Shown here in pieces: positions 59,487 through 64,000 of a DNA stretch of 64,000 nt (position 1 is its first letter; each line of letters opens with the position of its first letter). The stretch spans positions 48,680,712 through 48,744,711 of the forward strand of contig NC_077224.1 of the NCBI RefSeq assembly GCF_024763615.1. Direction: 5' to 3'. The position numbers and the translations under genes were made by a program. The notes beneath the pieces are model-generated. The model had not been told where the DNA came from. It made no database searches and was given only the letters and a program-made list of their open reading frames with translations. The DNA comes from Phlebotomus papatasi (taxonomy: Eukaryota; Arthropoda; Insecta; Diptera; Psychodidae).

Positions 59487-59565
59487 TGTGGAGCTCAGAG
59501 GCAAAATGACACATATCCTATGGCTAAAGCATAGGATATGTGTCATTTTGCCTCTGAGCTCCACA
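59487..59565. repeat. perfect 36-bp inverted repeat with 7-bp loop
   Basis: The left arm starts TGTGGAGCTCAGAGGCAAAA and ends CACATATCCTATG; the loop is GCTAAAG; the right arm is the exact reverse complement. Outside it, CAGAA and TTCTG pair loosely. No target duplication seen. I do not recognise the sequence. Confidence 0.93.
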
Positions 59566-59904
59566 TTTCTGAAACGGTCCCAATCGGCTATGACTATGAC
59601 CTGATAACTAACTTTAATTCAAAATTCAATTTTGTTACTCCTGAATTATATAACTCCTAGGCTTGAAATGGTAGACTTAAAAAGAAACTCTACCTTCGAA
59701 AGCGGGGCTAAACCTCTAGTCTGAAACCTGTCTAAGATTGGATAGATATAGCTTCTAGTGTTGCGATATTAATTAAAATTTATAATTGAAAAGGAGAAAC
59801 ATAACGAATACTTTGAAAACTTTGAAAGCACCCTTGTATAATATTTTAAGTAATAAAACCGCTTGCGGAGTTTTTCTATGCTTTTCTATGTTTTCCGAAC
59901 TAAA

Positions 59905-60045
59905 GGCCTTTACACATTGGGGACAATTTCTATGAAAAATTGGATTTTTACAGAATTTAGACATTTCTACCTTCTGCATTGCAGGCAATTTCCTACAAAA
60001 AAAAAACAATTTTTTTATGAAAATTGCTTCCAATCTTTAAAGGTC
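59905..60045. repeat. diverged MITE related to 38693-38826
   Basis: GGCCTTTACACATTGGGGAC on the left; TTGCTTCCAATCTTTAAAGG on the right; GCATTGCAGGCAATTTCCT in the middle as in the other copies. Confidence 0.55.
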
Positions 60046-60199
60046 TTAAGAATAAACGAAAAGTAGTTTAAGTCATTTAAGTCATTTCGAACGAGTTCAA
60101 ACGTAACACGAACCAGATTGGAAAGATTCTCTCTAGACTAGAGTTTTTTTTTAATCTTTGACCTTGAAAACCCGTAATAGGAATGATTCAATTGCATTT

Positions 60200-60600
60200 T
60201 CGAAGAAGGGCGAAATGTCCACTTAAGTGATCTCAAAAATATATCCAAAAATGAAAAAAAAATCCAAAAAACATGGTTTTGGTGGAAAGAGGAGACGAGG
60301 AATGAGGGGCATGTTAATGGTCCCAGGGTCGACTTAGGAGGAGTCTCCCGGAAGCCCGAAGTTTCTGTCTTTAACCAATTGGGCTCTAGGCGCGATAACG
60401 GTGGAACGGAAAAACAGTGTGACGATAAAAAACTTGAAAAAATCGCCATCTTGAATCAAAATCAAAGTTCGACAACCCTGCAAGGACTAATTTTTCAACT
60501 GTTCTGGTCATATTTAGATTGTTTGAAAGGTCTTGTAATTCTGAACCCGACTGCATCGGTCACAATCGGTGATGGATCGGTAAAGTAAAGCGGTCTTCAG
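60200..60600. repeat. dispersed repeat, uninterrupted copy
   Basis: AAAAAACATGGTTTTGGTGG, GGGGCATGTTAATGGTCCC, TTTAACCAATTGGGCTCTAG and GACTGCATCGGTCACAATCG in order. The last piece also occurs near 47250. Compare 38950-39740. Confidence 0.55.
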
Positions 60601-61573
60601 AGTAGAGGCTAAGCCCAGTTCCCGAAGGTCTCAAAATCCTAATATAGCAACCAATTTTATTGGTTTCACACGTTTCACAGAATCTGAAGAATAATGTGTC
60701 TTTATAATATTTAATTTATAAAAATATTTAAAAAATCTTGACTGGTAAGGAATTCTAAAAGTTAATCATTCTGTTCAATCACTTTCTAAAAGTTAAAACG
60801 TTTGGTAAGTCTTAGGTCTGTAGCCCGTCTAATTCAAGAGTTCAAGTTCTTCACAAAGCTGAAACAGAAACAGTTTAGAATTAGAACCCTTTTTTAATCG
60901 TTCGACTTTAAGATCCGACTATATAGAAAATAATGAGAATAGATCACTCTTGTATTAACGATATAGCTTAGATGTATAGCCTTAATTTTGGGAATTTAGA
61001 GTAGTTCGAATGAATTATTAATATTATTATGCATCCAAATGCATATCTTATTTTCCTTATGGCGTGAAATTAATTTCAAGTGGAATTGAATTGATTTTAA
61101 TAATGATTTCTCTGTTGAATAATAACTGCAATTTAATGGATTTTCATATTAGGTAAACTGGCACAAAATTGTCTATTTAATTTTAGCATTATCCTTGAAG
61201 AGAATTTGATGTGAAATTTCTCTGGTGTCTTATTCCTTAAGTCTGGTAAATGTGAATACAATAAGAGGACAACATTGCAAATTAGTTGAATGAATGCCCA
61301 TGAATATCCATCTGTTTTTATAGTCTCTCTTTTCATTTCTCATAAACAGAAATGTAATCGTATGGCGTGTAAGAAATTTACTTTTGTGTCTGGATGTCTT
61401 GTTGGAGTATGATCAGAGAAATTAGTCGTGTGTTGGCTTTTATGAATCATTTGTGTGTGAAAACTGTGAGAGTGGAGAGAATGTTTTTGAGAAAAAAATA
61501 ACGAAATAGAGAGTTTTGGGTTTTTGTTTTTTTGATTTTGGAGATTCTATCATGCTGGTTGTCAACTACTTAC

Positions 61574-62181
61574 TGCAGGCATTAGTTGATCAGTGCTTCG
61601 TACTCTGGTCACCTTGTTCTTGTAGATAACTTTTTTCACGCACCGCTCCACCTGCTGGTTCCACTTCATGAAGCTGACATAGGCTGCATAGATGAGGAAT
61701 AGGATGAGCGCCTCCCACCACTCAATGAGGTTATCACGAAAAAAACATATGAGAATGAGAAGACTGGCACTGTAGAAGGTGCAATCGCGGAAGAGGGGCC
61801 ACCATGTTAGGGTTAGTATCGTCTTTGAGAATAATGCACACATGCCGATTACGAATAATATGTTGAACACCGCACTACCGACAATTGTACCGATACCCAC
61901 ATCATCGAATGACACAAAGACACCAATGACACTGGTGAACAGTTCCGGAGCACTACCACCGGCCGCCATGAATGTAGCCCCGGCTACATCATCGGCAATG
62001 CCCAATTTTTCGATGATGACATCCAGAGAAGGCACAAAGAACTCGTCGCAGACTATCGCGAGAGCGACAAACATGTAGATGACACCAATTATGTGAAAGA
62101 TAACAGCACCATTTCGACGTTGCTCTATTGTGAAGAGGTCTTCAGGAAAGAGGGGATCCTTGTGCGTTTCATTATTGGTAC
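61574..62181 (-). CDS. Nckx30C: NCKX exon A: extracellular end, TM helices and alpha-1 repeat
   Basis: This 608-bp internal exon is entered in phase 2 (acceptor TTTCAG ending at 62182) and leaves in phase 0 at GTAAGT (61573-61568). It encodes 202 full codons. The N-terminal part is hydrophilic (THKDPLFPEDLFTIEQRR), then a helix starts at FHIIGVIYMFVALAIVCDEF. The alpha-1 signature GATFMAAGGSAPELFTS follows, including the acidic residue (Glu in APEL) that binds cations in NCKX proteins, then GSAVFNILFVIG. Two more hydrophobic segments and WWEALILFLIYAAYVSFMKW lead into a basic cytosolic stretch (CVKKVIYKNKVTRVR). The exon is intact. An ATG at 62072-62074 falls inside it, but homology continues 35 codons upstream to the splice site, so it is not the gene's start. 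Confidence 0.95.
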
Positions 62182-62332
62182 CTGAAATGATAATTAAGAC
62201 AGAAAGTAATTTTTAGTATTTTTTTTTACATTTTCGGAAACGTTGAGTTAGGGATATGATTTCCGTTTTCACTAGGTACAGGGATTTACCCTAGTGTACG
62301 GGCTTTCAGACCTAGGGCTCGTGCCCTAGACA

Positions 62333-62475
62333 TAGTTACGACTTAAGCTGAAAGACGGTTGAACGCGTTGAACTTTATTAATAATCAAAATAATGATTCG
62401 ACTAAATTCTCATCAGTTTCTCATTAATGAAGCCGATACTCGGCTTAAGCCGAGTGACGAATTACGCAGAAACTG
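62333..62475. repeat. MITE, GCCGAGAGACGG family
   Basis: TAGTTACGACTTAAGCTGAA on the left; ACTCGGCTTAAGCCGAGTGA on the right; AATAATCAAAATAATGATTC inside. A right-hand end of the same family is at about 63033-63080 (TACGTTAAGACATCTCTTGG). Confidence 0.6.
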
Positions 62476-62789
62476 ATGGAAATATATTTTTGGTAATTTT
62501 CGGCGATTAATTCAATAGGTGTGGAAACCGGTGAGCGTCGGGTAAGAAGAAGCAAAGAAAATTTTCAAATTCTTCCCAAAGCTTTCGGCTCGGACTCCAA
62601 GCTTTCCTCAGTGGTCAAATTTTTAGTCTTTTCTTGCTTTGTCAAAGGGTCCTTTAGTTCACAGGGCATGGGATTTGGGGCACTGCACTTCATTTTCTAC
62701 ATATTTTTAGAATTTTTAGCAATTTTTCTCTCTTTGTGTGTCTTTCTTAAGATTTCTTTGTGAGACTACTCATGGAAATATAATCTCTA

Positions 62790-63018
62790 GGGGAATTCTG
62801 CAACCGTATGGTATTGTCATATGACGAATTTCGCATTTTTTATTTAGTTAATTCGGGAATACTATTCGAAAATGCGACTCATATCAATTACTGAGGGCTT
62901 CGTAGAGATTCTTGCAATATCGAATTGATGTTCACTGGTCTTTAATAATATTGTACTGTTCCGGAATTGACCACCAACATTTGTTATTTGACATTGTCAT
63001 ATCGCTGCAGAATTCTCT
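62790..63018. mobile_element. MITE, GGGGAATTCTGTAAC family
   Basis: GGGGAATTCTGCAACCGTAT and TTGTCATATGACGAATTTCG on the left; TTATTTGACATTGTCATATC and GCTGCAGAATTCTC on the right. Confidence 0.75.
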
Positions 63019-64000
63019 TAGTGATTAATATTCTGATTATAGTTACGTTAAGACATCTCTTGGATTAAGTCGTAAGTGTGTCTGTGGAATTAGCCTTGTT
63101 GTATATTCTAATTTCTTATAAATTAAGATTTCTCTGAAAAACTTTAGGATTGGATTATAAAGGGCGAATGATGTATCATATTCGTAAAAACCAATAAAAT
63201 TAGTTTCTATTTAGGATTTTGAAACTTTTCGAAATTGGCTTTAAACCTCTAGTCCGAAGACTGCTTAAGGTTAGATCAAAAAATCTTTTACTGTTGCGAT
63301 ATTATGAATTATATTTACTTTGAAAGTTTTGAAAGAACTCGTACGATCTTATAAGTGCCTTCTATGTTTTTCGATGTTTCTTTTATCACTTGTAAATTCG
63401 GGGAAGTTTTACTAAACGTGTTTTACAAATGTCGGTAAGTTTTTAAAACCTATCGCATTAGTTTTGAAACTGATTTAATGAAACAGCATTAAAACGAAAG
63501 TTTTCAATTTTCAACCTAGGTATTTCGAAAATATAAAATATTGAGATAATAAACATTTTACTCAATGTATGGTATATTTTCAAATAACAAATAATCTAAA
63601 GAGAAACTACCTGGACTTAGCTTAAATATAAATTTATAAACGTTAAGTTATTAAGACTTTATCTACTTGAAATTGCCCCACTCTTCCTTTGTTTTTATTT
63701 TTTGTACAATGTGTGAAAAGTGAAATTAATCTAATAAACAATATGGTTATGAGAGTTTTAAATAGTTTCGGGGTAGAATTAGTTATTTTAAATTATTCTA
63801 TTTTATTTGTATTTATTATATTTATGTGGCTCTCATCGCAATGACAATTATAGTGACACTGTACAAATGAGCAGAATAAAGATCAAATTTCATTAATTAA
63901 CATTAAAAAAAATTGTGAAATTTTCATGATAGATTTGGCAAAGGCGAGGTGAAACATCTTTCTTTTATTTTGAAAAGTTTTCTCTTTTTTTGATGCCAAA

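Larger units (their letters stand above)
41670..61573 (-). other. intron between exons A and B
   Basis: A 19.9-kb phase-0 intron. MITEs cluster at 44.3-48 kb, 50.4-54.4 kb and 57.2-60.1 kb. About 41700-43500, 48500-50400 and 54450-56400 hold nothing recognisable. About 56400-57000 is less AT-rich with overlapping open frames on both strands, but none resembles a protein family. Confidence 0.85.
10675..62181 (-). other. Nckx30C: 3' part of NCKX-type Na+/Ca2+-K+ exchanger gene (six exons)
   Basis: Six minus-strand exons join through GT/AG sites with matching phase into one frame of about 552 residues ending in a stop. The predicted protein has the two alpha repeats of the CaCA superfamily, GSAPELFTS in exon A and GTSIPDLITS in exon E, separated by a long cytosolic loop, and ends in CPV as NCKX proteins do. 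The family moves Na+ in against Ca2+ plus K+ across the plasma membrane and is best known in neurons and photoreceptors. The first exon(s), usually holding a signal-like helix and an extracellular segment, are outside the window. The symbol is given by resemblance to the fly gene as I know it and was not searched. Repeats of many kinds fill the introns. Confidence 0.9.
62182..64000 (-). other. intron upstream of exon A, with MITE pieces
   Basis: No further exon of the exchanger was found here. The stretch holds a GCCGAGAGACGG-family copy, a GAATTCTGTAAC-family copy and unassigned AT-rich DNA from about 63280 on. Confidence 0.7.

Noticed and set aside
60138..60449. 103-codon minus-strand open frame
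   Set aside because: It falls in a dispersed repeat whose other copy (about 39050-39640) does not keep the frame.
61779..62078. 99-codon plus-strand open frame
   Set aside because: Antisense of exon A.

Overview
The window is AT-rich eukaryotic DNA with long T and A tracts, large introns and many small inverted-repeat transposons. The only recognisable host gene is on the minus strand. It is the 3' part of a potassium-dependent sodium/calcium exchanger (SLC24 / NCKX family), and the encoded sequence looks most like insect Nckx30C. I therefore read the source as an insect, probably a lower dipteran; the species is inference.

Gene layout in transcript order, minus strand: exon A 61574-62181 (first membrane block, alpha-1 repeat); exon B about 41435-41669 and exon C 27600-27784 (cytosolic loop); exon D 16152-16406 (end of loop, first helices of the second membrane block); exon E 15853-15989 (alpha-2 repeat); exon F 10675-10915 (last helices, stop codon). 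All junctions have GT/AG sites and matching phases (0, 1, 0, 0, 2), giving one open frame of about 552 residues. The N-terminal exon(s) and promoter lie beyond 64000. Introns here are about 19.9, 13.7, 11.2, 0.16 and 4.9 kb. Below 10675 lies a T-rich (A-rich on the sense strand) stretch that probably holds the 3' UTR.

Introns and 3' flank are packed with mobile-element debris. There is a tRNA-derived SINE (1612-1896) and two broken non-LTR retrotransposons (22240-22929, 29190-29362). A MITE with a perfect 8-bp duplication (37883-38012) looks like hAT, and three MITEs with TTAA flanks look like piggyBac. At least twelve MITEs have GGG...CCC ends, eight of them between two TA dinucleotides. There are also several further inverted-repeat families, some nested so that the empty site can be read within the window.

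The most striking structure is a giant palindrome inside the exon B / exon C intron. It has two almost identical arms of about 1.58 kb (32043-33623 and 34834-36415) around a 1.2-kb centre made of degenerate tandem repeats that are themselves inverted about a CG-rich core. If transcribed within the exchanger pre-mRNA it would form a very long RNA hairpin. A second fold-back, 52649-54300, is built from two head-to-head copies of the 5' half of a Tc1-like transposon. A 36-bp perfect hairpin lies at 59487-59565. No CRISPR array, rRNA, intact tRNA gene or intact transposase gene was seen.
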